Origin: Croceitalea dokdonensis DOKDO 023
GTDB taxonomy: Bacteria; Bacteroidota; Bacteroidia; Flavobacteriales; Flavobacteriaceae
Assembly: GCF_001306415.1 (NCBI RefSeq)
Contig: NZ_LDJX01000001.1
Coordinates: 62,001-126,000, forward strand
Length of the DNA stretch: 64,000 bases
Direction: 5' to 3'
In this document: in pieces, positions 1 to 9,146 of the stretch
Numbering within the stretch: the first letter of the stretch is position 1
Layout: the number at the start of each line of letters is the position of its first letter
Made by a program: the position numbers and the translations under genes
Notes under the pieces: generated by a model
The model's input: only the letters and a program-made list of their open reading frames with translations
Databases searched by the model: none
What the model was told of the DNA's origin: nothing

Positions 1-2
1 TA

Positions 3-266
3 CCGTCATCATCCTTTACCATTTGCACCTTCTGGTTCATCAACGCCCTATTTAAAATTGGGGAAGAAGATAAGGCCCTTGCGCAATTTGAAAAACTCTT
101 GGGCTATAGTAATCATTTAGGCCTATTTAGTGAAGATATTGATTTTAAGACTAAACGATTGTTGGGTAATTTCCCCCAAGCTTATTCCCATTTGGCCCTG
201 ATTGAGTGTGCCATTAATTTTTCAAAAAAACATACCGAGGAGAAAATTTTGGAAACTATCAGTTAG
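3..266 (+). CDS. Glycoside hydrolase family 15 protein (glucoamylase-like), C-terminal fragment
   Basis: The 5' part lies outside the window; frame 3 stays open from the edge to a TAG stop at 264-266. The 87 visible residues read as the end of a bacterial GH15 glucan hydrolase: a FTICTFWFINAL helix, then a KLLGYSNHLGLFSEDID stretch and a NFPQAYSHLALI segment, which is the typical last alpha-helical hairpin of the (alpha/alpha)6 barrel. Family members cleave alpha-glucosidic bonds, for example in trehalose or malto-oligosaccharides; the substrate cannot be read from this piece. The 3' end overlaps the end of the convergent decarboxylase gene by 8 bases. Confidence 0.8.
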   Translation, partial: PSSSFTICTFWFINALFKIGEEDKALAQFEKLLGYSNHLGLFSEDIDFKTKRLLGNFPQAYSHLALIECAINFSKKHTEEKILETIS

Positions 267-1689
267 TGAGCTTAACTGCCATAGCGTCAATCTTGCCCAA
301 GAGATGCTCTAGATGGGAGAGCTCCGTGAATGGATTCATGAGACTGGTCCTTAGGTAGTTGGTATCTCCCAACTTGGTCTGTACCAAATAATATTCCCCG
401 TCTTCCAAAAGATGTTGTCTTATGGTTTGGTTGAGGCGGTTTAATTCTTCTTGATCAAAGTTGCCATTGACCCAACGGAAGCACACAATATTGGCCATGA
501 GCGGTGTGGCCAATTCAAACTGTGGGTGGTTCTCCAATAGTTTTTGGAATGCCCTGGCCAAATCGTACTGTCTGGTGACGAAGTCATCAAAGAGCTTTTC
601 CCCATAAAACTTTAATAAAATGAACCAATGCATCCCCATCATGGTTTTAGTGCACTCAAATGTACGCTTGCCACTGTTTATCCAGTCGTCCTCCATATCA
701 TCCAAGAGATAATCCGCTTTTTGGCTAAAGGTCTGCTGGGCGCGCTTTTTGTCTTTAAATAGCAGTGCAGTGGTAATGGTGGGCATCAGCATCATTTTGT
801 GCCCATCTATCACAACGGAGTCAGCCTTAGCTATACCATTGAGCAGAAAGCGATACTTATCCGAAAAAATGGCGGCACCACCATGGGCCCCATCCACATG
901 AAACCATATGTTTTTATTGCGGGCAAAATTGGCGATGGCTTCTAGGTCATCATAAGCGCCGGTAGCGGTAGATGGCGCACTTCCCACAATGGCAAAAATA
1001 TGAATTCCCTTTTGAACAGCCTCTTGATAGCCATATTCCAATTGGGCAATATCCATGGCAAAAGTATTTCGTGCTGGTATTTTAATGATTCCCTTTTGAC
1101 CTAACCCCATGATTTTAGCGGCCCTATCTATGCAATAGTGAGCCTGTTCGCATACCATGACCCCCAAACTGTCTTGATGTCCATGGTTCCAAACATCATG
1201 TTTCACCATTGCTTTTCTAGCAGACAGTAGCGCCGTGAGGTTGGCAAGGGTGCCCCCGGACGTTAGGAATCCCCCAAAATTATCGGAGTAGCCTATTTTT
1301 TTGCAGAGTATATCCACCACCACCTTCTCTATGGCCGTTGGGGCCATGCCCATTTCATAGACCGCCATGCCATTGTTGAGCAAGGAACTTACCATGGCCG
1401 TTAAAATGGTAATAGGTGCGGGCGCAGAAACTTGATGCCCTACATATTTGGGATGGTGGGTATGGGTTGTTCTCTTGAAAACTTCATCTAACATTTCTTC
1501 TGGAACACCATGTTCCAAGTAATCCTCCCAAAAATTTAGCTGATCTAATGGCTGGGTGTAATTTAAAGTGAAATCGTTTTTTCCTTTAGTAGTGTTGAAT
1601 AAGTGCTTTTTAAGTATTGGAATTATTTGAAGTAAATGCTTTTCAAATAGTCTAACATCAAACGCTTTTTCAAGAAGTTGGTTTTTCAT
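259..1689 (-). CDS. Pyridoxal phosphate-dependent decarboxylase (group II, glutamate/aromatic amino acid decarboxylase family)
   Basis: This 476-residue protein belongs to the PLP group II decarboxylases (fold type I). Seen in the sequence: a TSGGTLANLTAL cofactor-phosphate motif near residue 143, a His about residue 184 (EQAHYCIDRAA) placed to stack on the PLP ring, the HVDGAHGG motif with its Asp near 264-271, and the Schiff-base lysine in VIDGHKMM at about residue 298. Length fits the family. Members decarboxylate glutamate, aspartate, 2,4-diaminobutyrate or aromatic amino acids to amines, and the substrate cannot be decided here. No transporter or partner gene is adjacent. It is transcribed away from the secreted protein gene at 1866. 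Confidence 0.85.
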   Translation of the reverse strand: MKNQLLEKAFDVRLFEKHLLQIIPILKKHLFNTTKGKNDFTLNYTQPLDQLNFWEDYLEHGVPEEMLDEVFKRTTHTHHPKYVGHQVSAPAPITILTAMVSSLLNNGMAVYEMGMAPTAIEKVVVDILCKKIGYSDNFGGFLTSGGTLANLTALLSARKAMVKHDVWNHGHQDSLGVMVCEQAHYCIDRAAKIMGLGQKGIIKIPARNTFAMDIAQLEYGYQEAVQKGIHIFAIVGSAPSTATGAYDDLEAIANFARNKNIWFHVDGAHGGAAIFSDKYRFLLNGIAKADSVVIDGHKMMLMPTITTALLFKDKKRAQQTFSQKADYLLDDMEDDWINSGKRTFECTKTMMGMHWFILLKFYGEKLFDDFVTRQYDLARAFQKLLENHPQFELATPLMANIVCFRWVNGNFDQEELNRLNQTIRQHLLEDGEYYLVQTKLGDTNYLRTSLMNPFTELSHLEHLLGKIDAMAVKLTN

Positions 1690-1865
1690 GGAACTAAATT
1701 AAAAGGTTCAAGAAGAGAAACAAAACAATATGATTTTACCTTAAAATATTTAAAGCGGTTTGAAATACGTAATTGGTACCCTATTATTACATAGGTACAC
1801 ATTTCAATAAAATTTAGATCTATTGGTTATATTTTTGTGGCGAAAATTATATCTATTTAAATAAA

Positions 1866-3119
1866 ATGATGACAAAAAAAAAGATTCGAATAGTATTATG
1901 GTTCTTTTTGCTGACTACTGCTGTCATATCACAGACTAAATTTGAAAAAGGATATTTTGTAAAACTAAATGGGGAAAAGATAGATTGTCTCATAAAAAAT
2001 TCAAGATGGTTATTTTCCCCAGCAAAAGTATCTTATAAATTCTCTGAAGATGGCGAAACTATGGTCTTTTATCCCAATGAGGTCTTGAGCTTTGGTATTG
2101 AAAATGGCTCCTTTTATCTGAGTTTAGATGGGGATTTTCCTGTAACGGAGCAATTTACAAGTAATAAAACGAGTTCTGCTATCCCGAAAAAGGTAAAATA
2201 CCACGTTTTTGTAAGGCAAATTTTAGACGGTTATGCTAAACTATATTTTTACAAAGGCAACAACGATGAGGTTTACATAGTACAAAAAAAGGATGATGCT
2301 CCGGTGATTTTGGACTACAAACAGTACGTTCCCAACCAGGGTGTAAAAAGCATAAAGGAAAATAATCTATTTAGAAGGCAGCTATTGCAGTCATTCAATT
2401 GCGGTGATGGTAGGCTAATTCAAACTACCCAGTACAAGGTAAACTCCTTGGCCCACTATTTAAACGGTTTTAATGAGTGTATGACGGGAAAAAAAACGGC
2501 TGTGCAGCCCAAGGAAATGAGGAAAAAAGGTTCATTAAGGTTTTTTGCCATTGGGGGTGCTTTGTTGTACAACTATGAAACCGTCTTTAGTCGCCAAGAG
2601 CGGGATGCCAATGGTTTTTTATTGCCCGCAACCAACGTACCCGTGATGTTTAAAGAAAAACTAAGTCCAACCTTAGGTTTGGAAGCGGAATCTATATTAC
2701 CTTTTAACAACAAGAAATGGTCAATTTATTTTTCTGGGTTGTTTTCTTCTTACAATGCCAAAGGATCCTTAAAGGACGACTCAAGTCAAGAAATTGTTGA
2801 AATTAATTTACAACAATTGGTTTTTAGCCTTGGAACCAGACATTACATGTTTTTAGACCAAAAGAATGCGATAACCTTAACAACCGGGTTAGATTTTAAT
2901 TACAACTTAAAGCGGGATTTTAACGTTGCCCAGGACAACTTTGAAGAATTTGAAGATTTATTGCCTTTTAATATGGGTGGTTTTGCAGGTGTTGGTTATA
3001 GCAGAAACCAAAATCTGAACATTACCTTTAAATACTTTTTTGATACCAGTATAGATGAAGACGCTACTCAAGAAAACAACCTTCAAAGATTAGCTTTGTC
3101 CGTTGCATTTAAACTGTAA
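1866..3119 (+). CDS. Secreted/outer-membrane protein of unknown function, N-terminal Flavobacteriia domain plus beta-barrel-like C-terminus
   Basis: The 417-residue product starts with a signal peptide (basic MMTKKKIR, hydrophobic core, likely cut after ..AVISQ). Residues about 25-200 form a beta-rich domain beginning KGYFVKLNGEKIDCLIK. The second half has alternating aromatic/polar strands and ends in VAFKL, which is typical of a small outer-membrane beta-barrel. The N-terminal domain resembles the whole of the protein encoded at 45071-45685. A TATTTTTG -7-like element lies at 1830-1837, but no TTG is seen at a suitable distance. An imperfect inverted repeat (1776-1784 with 1791-1798) lies in the divergent intergenic region. 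No function is known to me. Confidence 0.7.
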   Translation: MMTKKKIRIVLWFFLLTTAVISQTKFEKGYFVKLNGEKIDCLIKNSRWLFSPAKVSYKFSEDGETMVFYPNEVLSFGIENGSFYLSLDGDFPVTEQFTSNKTSSAIPKKVKYHVFVRQILDGYAKLYFYKGNNDEVYIVQKKDDAPVILDYKQYVPNQGVKSIKENNLFRRQLLQSFNCGDGRLIQTTQYKVNSLAHYLNGFNECMTGKKTAVQPKEMRKKGSLRFFAIGGALLYNYETVFSRQERDANGFLLPATNVPVMFKEKLSPTLGLEAESILPFNNKKWSIYFSGLFSSYNAKGSLKDDSSQEIVEINLQQLVFSLGTRHYMFLDQKNAITLTTGLDFNYNLKRDFNVAQDNFEEFEDLLPFNMGGFAGVGYSRNQNLNITFKYFFDTSIDEDATQENNLQRLALSVAFKL

Positions 3120-3146
3120 AAAAAGCCGCTCTTATCGTAGAGCGGC
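3118..3146 (-). terminator. Rho-independent terminator of the beta-oxidation operon
   Basis: Read leftward, an 8-bp GC-rich stem GCCGCTCT/AGAGCGGC (arms 3139-3146 and 3125-3132) with a 6-base loop is followed by seven U. It lies 32 bases after the stop of the acyl-CoA dehydrogenase gene and just past the stop of the convergent gene ending at 3119, so it may also stall transcripts from that side. Confidence 0.8.
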
Positions 3147-3178
3147 CAAGATGGAAATACAAGGTTTTAGATTGCGAT

Positions 3179-4993
3179 TTAGGCATCAAACGTATACCCG
3201 CCATCTGCGGCAACCCTCTCTGCGATTTGGGTGCGTAATGCAACCACATTAGGTTGGTTGGCATATTTGGTAAAACGCTTAAGTCCCATCAACATCATTT
3301 TCTGTTCATCACCTTCAGAAAAGGAAACAATGGCTTCTTTTCCTCGCTGTGCAATGATATCCACTGCCCTGTACAAATAAAGTTTAGACATGGCAATCTG
3401 TGTGGCCTGTGCCTCCTCGCCGAATCTTTTGGCGTTCTTTTCGGTTCTTAAAATAGCGGACTCCGCCAGATATACTTGTATCAAGATATCGGAGGCTGCC
3501 ATTAAAAGTTGTTGGTGTTCTTCCAATTGTGGGCCAAATTTTTGAACCGCACTTCCGGCTACCATCAAAAACACTTTTTTAAGTCTTTTGACCAGGTCTT
3601 TCTCTTCTGCGAACAATGCTGAATAATCTGGCGTATCAAATGAAGGTATCCCCATTAACTCTTCGCCTACAGCAGTGGCGGGACCCAATAGGTCTACATG
3701 CCCTTTCATGGCTTTTTTAACTAACATGCCCACGGCAAGCATACGGTTTATTTCATTGGTCCCCTCGTATATACGCGCAATACGGGCGTCTCGCCATGCA
3801 GATTCCATAGGGGTATCCGCGCTAAATCCCATTCCTCCAAATATTTGGATTCCCTCATCCGTGGTCTGTTGTACGTGTTCGGAAACCGCTACTTTGAGGA
3901 TGGAACATTCAATGGCATATTCCTCAACACCTTTTAGTTCGGCTTCTTGGTGGGTGTTTCCTTCCGCTACGCGGATGGCAATCCTATCCTCAATGTCTTT
4001 CGCTGCCCGGTAAGAGGCAGCCTCATCTACATAGGCATTGGTGGCCATATCGGCAATTTTTGCCTTTATCGCCCCAAAATTGATAATAGGTGTTTTAAAT
4101 TGGACGCGCTCGTTGGCATATTTTGTGGCTTCGTTGATTACACGTCGCTGTGCCTCCAAACAAGCAGCGGCCAATTTAATCCGACCTACATTTAAGGCGT
4201 TCATTGCAATTTTAAATCCATTGCCGCGTTCGGATAGCATATTTTCAACCGGTACTTTGGTTTCGTTAAAAAATACCTGACGGGTAGAGGAGGAGTGAAT
4301 GCCCAGCTTTTTTTCTTCATCGCCAAGGGAAATGCCGTTAGATGGGTCGTTTTCCACAATAAAGCCGGTGATGTTCTTGTCGTCCCCAATTCTGGCAAAA
4401 ACGATAAACAGATTACAGAAGCCGGCATTGGAAATCCACATTTTTTGACCGGAAATTAGATAATGCTTGCCGTCCTCTGAAAGTACTGCTTTGGTCTTGC
4501 CGGAATTGGCATCGGATCCAGCACCCGGTTCTGTTAAACAATACGCTCCAAACCACTCACCAGAGGCTAGTTTTGGAACATATTTTTGTTTTTGTTCCTC
4601 GCTGCCGTAGAGGGTAATGGGCATAGTACCAATGCCCGTATGCGCTCCAAAGGCCGTGCTAAAGGAACCTGTTGCCCCAGAGATGTAATCACATACCAAC
4701 ATGGTTGACACAAAGCCCATTCCCATACCCCCGTAGGCTTCCGGTATCGCAACGCTCAACAACCCAAGTTCACCAGCTTTGCGCATGGTTTCCTCGGTGT
4801 AGGCGTAATCTTTGTTCTCAAAACGTTCCCAATGTGCCCAAAGCTCCCTGTCAACGAACTCTTTGGTGCTTTCACGCATCATTTGCTGTTCTTCGTTTAA
4901 ATCTTCTAGGGTGAAGATTTCTTCGCAATCCACCTGTTTGACCAAGAACTGGCCACCTCTCAATAGTTGTTTTTCTTTTGTTTCTGTGCTCAT
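3179..4993 (-). CDS. Acyl-CoA dehydrogenase, long form (about 600 residues)
   Basis: This FAD enzyme carries out the first step of beta-oxidation, acyl-CoA to trans-2-enoyl-CoA. The 604 residues contain the N-terminal helical domain, the beta domain with AYCLTEPGAGSDA and MWISNAG (FAD and substrate contacts), and the C-terminal helical domain with IQIFGGMGF and RIYEGTNEINR, where the Glu before INR is the expected catalytic base. A roughly 150-residue C-terminal extension is typical of the long bacterial form. It is the last gene of the operon, 38 bases after the small S23-type gene, and is followed by a terminator. Chain-length preference cannot be read. Confidence 0.92.
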   Translation of the reverse strand: MSTETKEKQLLRGGQFLVKQVDCEEIFTLEDLNEEQQMMRESTKEFVDRELWAHWERFENKDYAYTEETMRKAGELGLLSVAIPEAYGGMGMGFVSTMLVCDYISGATGSFSTAFGAHTGIGTMPITLYGSEEQKQKYVPKLASGEWFGAYCLTEPGAGSDANSGKTKAVLSEDGKHYLISGQKMWISNAGFCNLFIVFARIGDDKNITGFIVENDPSNGISLGDEEKKLGIHSSSTRQVFFNETKVPVENMLSERGNGFKIAMNALNVGRIKLAAACLEAQRRVINEATKYANERVQFKTPIINFGAIKAKIADMATNAYVDEAASYRAAKDIEDRIAIRVAEGNTHQEAELKGVEEYAIECSILKVAVSEHVQQTTDEGIQIFGGMGFSADTPMESAWRDARIARIYEGTNEINRMLAVGMLVKKAMKGHVDLLGPATAVGEELMGIPSFDTPDYSALFAEEKDLVKRLKKVFLMVAGSAVQKFGPQLEEHQQLLMAASDILIQVYLAESAILRTEKNAKRFGEEAQATQIAMSKLYLYRAVDIIAQRGKEAIVSFSEGDEQKMMLMGLKRFTKYANQPNVVALRTQIAERVAADGGYTFDA

Positions 4994-5013
4994 TTTAATA
5001 AGATTTAATAATC

Positions 5014-5405
5014 AAGAGACAAGAAATAAGACTACAGAGTAAGTCTACCTTGAAATCCTGAAATCATTTTTTGTAATTGTTGAATTTTAGTTTCTAATGC
5101 ATCATACCGTTGTTTGGAAATAAATCCTTGGCGAAATGCTACTATAAGCTGAGTTTCCCATTCAAAAGATGAGCCTAAACTATCTTCTAAATATTTATTG
5201 AAATGTTTATCGGTAGATTTACTTGTTCCCTCAGCTATGTTAGAGGGAATAGAAACTGCGCATCGGGCAAGCTGAGAACTTAAATTAAATTTTTCTTCTC
5301 TTGGGAAATCTATAATTAAAGCATAGGTATCGTCTACCAGGTCCATTCCATCCTGCCAGATTTTCAACTTTTTAAAATTATGTCTCCTCATTGGTGTTGA
5401 CTCTT
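5014..5405. mobile_element. Possible S23/IVP gene cassette bounded by short inverted repeats
   Basis: AAGAGACAAG at 5014-5023 and GTTGACTCTT at 5396-5405 are inverted copies matching at 8 of 10 positions and closely bracket the four-helix-bundle gene between the thiolase and acyl-CoA dehydrogenase genes. No transposase is present. That this is an inserted cassette is inference. Confidence 0.3.
5032..5391 (-). CDS. Four-helix bundle protein, 23S rRNA-intervening-sequence (S23/IVP) family
   Basis: The 119-residue, all-helical protein has the family's hallmarks: FKKLKIWQDGMDLVDDTYAL at the start, FPREEKFNLSSQLARCAVSIPSNIAEG in the middle and an EWETQLIVAFRQG third helix. The family was first seen inside intervening sequences of 23S rRNA genes and is also scattered as single genes in Bacteroidota and cyanobacteria; related avd proteins serve diversity-generating retroelements. 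No reverse transcriptase is seen here. It sits inside the beta-oxidation operon (33 bases after the thiolase gene, 38 before the dehydrogenase gene), where it has no obvious metabolic role. Its molecular role is unknown. Confidence 0.85.
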   Translation of the reverse strand: MRRHNFKKLKIWQDGMDLVDDTYALIIDFPREEKFNLSSQLARCAVSIPSNIAEGTSKSTDKHFNKYLEDSLGSSFEWETQLIVAFRQGFISKQRYDALETKIQQLQKMISGFQGRLTL

Positions 5406-5424
5406 GCTTCCAGTTTCTAATAGT

Positions 5425-6615
5425 CTAGTTCAAAAATTCAAATATCCCAGCGGCACCCTGACCGGTTCCTACGCACATGGTGACCATACCGTGTTTCCCC
5501 TTCATATCCCGCTTTCGCATTTCATCAAATAGCTGTACGGATAATTTGGCACCGGTGCAGCCTAATGGATGGCCCAAGGCAATGGCTCCTCCGTTGACGT
5601 TGATGATATCAGGATTTAAATCCAACTCCCGGATTACGGCCAAGGATTGCGAGGCAAAGGCTTCGTTAAGCTCAATCAACGCTATGTCCTGTTGTTGCAA
5701 ACCTGCCTGTTTCAGTGCTTTTGGAACCGCGGCTACCGGACCGATTCCCATAATTCTGGGTGGTACACCGGCGGCGGCATAGTTCACCAATCTTGCTATA
5801 GGTTCTACGTTGAGTTCTTTCACCATTTCTTCGCTCATCACCATGACAAAAGCAGCGCCATCACTGGTCTGTGAAGAGTTGCCCGCAGTAACACTTCCAT
5901 TGGCGGCAAACACAGGGCGTAATTTGGCCAAAGCTTCCATGGAGGTTCCCCGTCTTGGCCCTTCATCCTTGTTCACTGTAAATTTTTTAGTCGCTTTTTT
6001 TCCGTTAGTATCAACATAGGTCTGTTCTACTTCAATGGGTACGATTTGATCTTGAAAACGGTTTTCATCCAATGCTTTTAAGGCTTTCATATGGGAGTTA
6101 AAGGCAAACTCATCTTGATCTTCCCTGGATACCTTGTATTCTTGGGCAACTGCTTCTGCGGTATTTCCCATGCCCCAATAATAGTCTTCGTGGCCAGATT
6201 TAACGATGTCATAGTTCAATTCCGTTTTAAAGCCCGTCATGGGGACGGAGCTCATACTTTCCACGCCGCCAGCAATAATGCAGTCTGCCATGCCTGCCTG
6301 AATTTTAGCCGATGCAATTCCAATAGTTTCCAATCCTGAGGAACAGAATCTGTTTACAGTGACTCCGGGAACATCAACAATATCCAATCCCATTAATGAA
6401 ATGAGTCTGGCCATGTTTAATCCTTGCGAACCCTCTGGCATGGCATTGCCCACAATGACGTCATCAATTCTTTTTTTGTCAAATTCAGGCATCTTACCCA
6501 CTAAATGGGCGATGGTCTCCGCCGCAAGTTCATCTGCGCGCTTAAAACGGAATCCGCCTCTACCGGATTTCCCAACTGCTGTTCTGTATCCTTTTACGAT
6601 GTATGCTGTTCTCAT
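5425..6615 (-). CDS. Acetyl-CoA C-acyltransferase (3-ketoacyl-CoA thiolase)
   Basis: The thiolase cleaves 3-ketoacyl-CoA with CoA, the last step of beta-oxidation. At 396 residues it has normal length. The acyl-accepting Cys lies in VNRFCSSGLET (about residue 90), the His in GGAIALGHPLGCTGA (about 350) and the second catalytic Cys in TMCVGTGQGA (about 380). FadA/FadI-type function is supported by the operon: it follows the hydroxyacyl-CoA dehydrogenase gene and precedes the S23-type gene and the acyl-CoA dehydrogenase gene. A biosynthetic acetoacetyl-CoA thiolase role is less likely in this setting. Confidence 0.92.
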   Translation of the reverse strand: MRTAYIVKGYRTAVGKSGRGGFRFKRADELAAETIAHLVGKMPEFDKKRIDDVIVGNAMPEGSQGLNMARLISLMGLDIVDVPGVTVNRFCSSGLETIGIASAKIQAGMADCIIAGGVESMSSVPMTGFKTELNYDIVKSGHEDYYWGMGNTAEAVAQEYKVSREDQDEFAFNSHMKALKALDENRFQDQIVPIEVEQTYVDTNGKKATKKFTVNKDEGPRRGTSMEALAKLRPVFAANGSVTAGNSSQTSDGAAFVMVMSEEMVKELNVEPIARLVNYAAAGVPPRIMGIGPVAAVPKALKQAGLQQQDIALIELNEAFASQSLAVIRELDLNPDIINVNGGAIALGHPLGCTGAKLSVQLFDEMRKRDMKGKHGMVTMCVGTGQGAAGIFEFLN

Positions 6616-6726
6616 ATTAGCCCCCTAGCCCCCGATGGGGGAATTCCTATTAGGGGTCAATAGGATTTTAATGATTATTCAAACTCTTTTTGTTCAATTA
6701 TTGCGTATGGCATTACTTACAGGACC

Positions 6727-9132
6727 TTAATTGCGTAATGGTTTCCCTGTTTTTAACATATGCTGGATACGCTCCAATGTTTTCCGTTCCGTACACAAGG
6801 ATAGGAAGGCTTCACGTTCAATATCCAATAAGTACTGTTCTGATACCATGGTAGGTTCAGATAAGTCTCCACCGGCCATCACATAAGCAAGTTTGTTGGC
6901 TATTTTCTTATCATGCTCACTTATATAATTGCTAGCTTCCATAGAATCCGTTCCCACTAAGAACATCCCCAATGCCTGCTTGCCCAGAACTTTTACATCC
7001 TTACGTGCTGGTGGCCTGGTGTAGCCCGCTTCCGCCATAAGTTTGGCGTGCGCCTTGGCTGTTGCAATCTGCCGATCTTTATTGACCACCACGATATCTT
7101 TCCCTTTTTGTAGCAGTCCCAGATCGTAAGCCTCATAGGCAGAGGTGGATACCTTGGCCATACCGATGGTAAGGAAATATTCTTGTAAAACGTTTAATTC
7201 CACATCTCCTTTTCTAAAGGAATCGGATGCCCTCATGGCCAGTTCTTTAGACCCGCCACCACCGGGAATAACGCCAACCCCAAATTCCACGAGGCCCATG
7301 TAGGTTTCCGCGGCTGCCACCACTTTATCTGCGTGTAGCGAAAGTTCACAACCGCCACCAAGTGTCATGCCATGTGGGGCGGCAACGGTTGGTATGGAGG
7401 AGTAACGCATGCGCATCATACTATCTTGGAACATTTTAATAGCCATGTTCAACTCGTCATATTCCTGTTCTACGGCCATCATAAAAATCATTCCTATGTT
7501 GGCACCAACGGAAAAATTGGCCGCTTGGTTACCTACCACCAGTCCTTGGAAATCTTTTTCGGCAAGGTCAATTGCCTTGTTGAGCCCAGCAAGGACATCG
7601 GCACCAATGGTGTTCATTTTAGACTGGAACTCACAGTTTAAAATGCCGTCTCCCAAATCTTCTATGACCACCCCAGCATTTTTAAACACCTCTTTAGTTG
7701 TCCTAATGTTGTCCAAAATGATAAAGGCATCCTGACCGGGAACTTTTACCATCTGTTTGGATGGGATATCGTAAAAATAGGTAGCCCCGTCCTTTACTTG
7801 GTAAAAGGAAGTAATCCCTGCCGTTTTCATTTCACTAACCCATGCAGCTGCTTCTTGTTTTTCTGCGGCGATAAATTCCAATCCTTTATCAAGACCAATG
7901 GCATCCCAAATCTGAAATGGACCGTGTTCCCAACCAAAGCCCGCTTTCATGGCATCATCAATCTTATATAACTCGTCCGAAATCTCTGGAATTCTATGGG
8001 AAACATAGGCGAACAATTGTCCAAAACTTTTCCTGTAGAATTCACCGGCCTTATCTGTTCCAGCGGTCAAAACCGCAAATCTGTCCACTACAGTATCAAT
8101 GGTCTTGGTCTGTTCAAGAGTGGGGAATTTGGCACTTTTCTTGGAGCGATACTCCATAGTATCCAAATCCAAGGTCAGAATCTCCGTTTTGCCTTTAGCG
8201 TCTTTTGATTTTTTGTAAAAGCCTTGTCCCGTTTTGCTGCCCAACCATTTGTTTTCCATCATGGTGGCAATAAAATCTGGTAGGGCAAACAGCTCATGCC
8301 GCTCATCATCCTTGCAATTTTCCGAAATGCCGTTGGCCACATGTACCAGCGTATCCAGCCCTACAACATCTACCGTTCTAAAGGTGGCGGATTTAGGACG
8401 ACCAATAACAGGGCCTGTCAACTTATCCACCTCTTCAACCGTCATTCCCAATGCTTTTAATGCATGAAACAGGCTTTGAATACTAAAAATACCTATACGG
8501 TTTCCTATAAAGGCTGGGGTGTCTTTGGCCAATACGGAAGTTTTGCCTAAAAATTGCTCTCCGTATCCGTTTAAAAACACCAGTACTTCTGGGGATGTTT
8601 TTGGCCCAGGAATGATTTCAAATAACTTTAAATATCGCGCAGGGTTAAAGAAGTGGGTTCCACAGAAATGTTTTTGAAAGTCATCACTTCTACCTTCACT
8701 CATAAAATGAATAGGTATCCCAGACGTATTTGATGTAATTAAAGTACCTGGGGTCCTGTGTCTTTCCAAGGTTTCAAAAACTTGTTTTTTGATATCCAAA
8801 CGTTCCACTACAACCTCTATGATCCAGTCTACTTTTGCCACTTTGGCAATATCATCCTCCAAATTGCCCGTTGTAATCCTATTGGCAAATTTTTGGTGGT
8901 AAACGGGGGAGGGTTTTGACTTTAAGGCGGCCGCAAGCGAATCGTTAACAATACGGTTTCGTACTGTTGTATCATCCAATGTTAGTCCCTTGGCTTTTTC
9001 CTTAGCATTAAGTTCCCTGGGTACAATATCCAAAAGAAGGACTTCTACCCCGATATTGGCAAAATGACAGGCGATACCACTTCCCATGATACCGGATCCG
9101 ATTACTGCAATTTTATTGATATGTCTCTTCAT
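6727..9132 (-). CDS. 3-hydroxyacyl-CoA dehydrogenase / enoyl-CoA hydratase fusion protein
   Basis: This is a two-domain beta-oxidation enzyme of about 801 residues. The N-terminal half is an NAD-dependent 3-hydroxyacyl-CoA dehydrogenase (AVIGSGIMGSGIACHFA Rossmann loop, then GTHFFNPARY with the catalytic His). The C-terminal part (about 490-700) is a crotonase fold with FSVGANIG and GGGCELSLHAD oxyanion/CoA loops and a Glu in GLVEFGVGVIPGGGG. The order is dehydrogenase then hydratase, the reverse of E. coli FadB. I take the ATG at 9132; another in-frame ATG is at 9138. It lies just after the MarR gene and 111 bases before the thiolase gene, in one operon. Confidence 0.92.
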   Translation of the reverse strand: MKRHINKIAVIGSGIMGSGIACHFANIGVEVLLLDIVPRELNAKEKAKGLTLDDTTVRNRIVNDSLAAALKSKPSPVYHQKFANRITTGNLEDDIAKVAKVDWIIEVVVERLDIKKQVFETLERHRTPGTLITSNTSGIPIHFMSEGRSDDFQKHFCGTHFFNPARYLKLFEIIPGPKTSPEVLVFLNGYGEQFLGKTSVLAKDTPAFIGNRIGIFSIQSLFHALKALGMTVEEVDKLTGPVIGRPKSATFRTVDVVGLDTLVHVANGISENCKDDERHELFALPDFIATMMENKWLGSKTGQGFYKKSKDAKGKTEILTLDLDTMEYRSKKSAKFPTLEQTKTIDTVVDRFAVLTAGTDKAGEFYRKSFGQLFAYVSHRIPEISDELYKIDDAMKAGFGWEHGPFQIWDAIGLDKGLEFIAAEKQEAAAWVSEMKTAGITSFYQVKDGATYFYDIPSKQMVKVPGQDAFIILDNIRTTKEVFKNAGVVIEDLGDGILNCEFQSKMNTIGADVLAGLNKAIDLAEKDFQGLVVGNQAANFSVGANIGMIFMMAVEQEYDELNMAIKMFQDSMMRMRYSSIPTVAAPHGMTLGGGCELSLHADKVVAAAETYMGLVEFGVGVIPGGGGSKELAMRASDSFRKGDVELNVLQEYFLTIGMAKVSTSAYEAYDLGLLQKGKDIVVVNKDRQIATAKAHAKLMAEAGYTRPPARKDVKVLGKQALGMFLVGTDSMEASNYISEHDKKIANKLAYVMAGGDLSEPTMVSEQYLLDIEREAFLSLCTERKTLERIQHMLKTGKPLRN

Positions 9133-9146
9133 GTGCATGAAAGGAA

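Noticed and set aside
1776-1798. Imperfect inverted repeat GTACCCTAT/ATAGGTAC in the decarboxylase/secreted protein intergenic region
   Set aside because: One base bulge, AT-rich, and no regulator gene nearby; too weak to call an operator.
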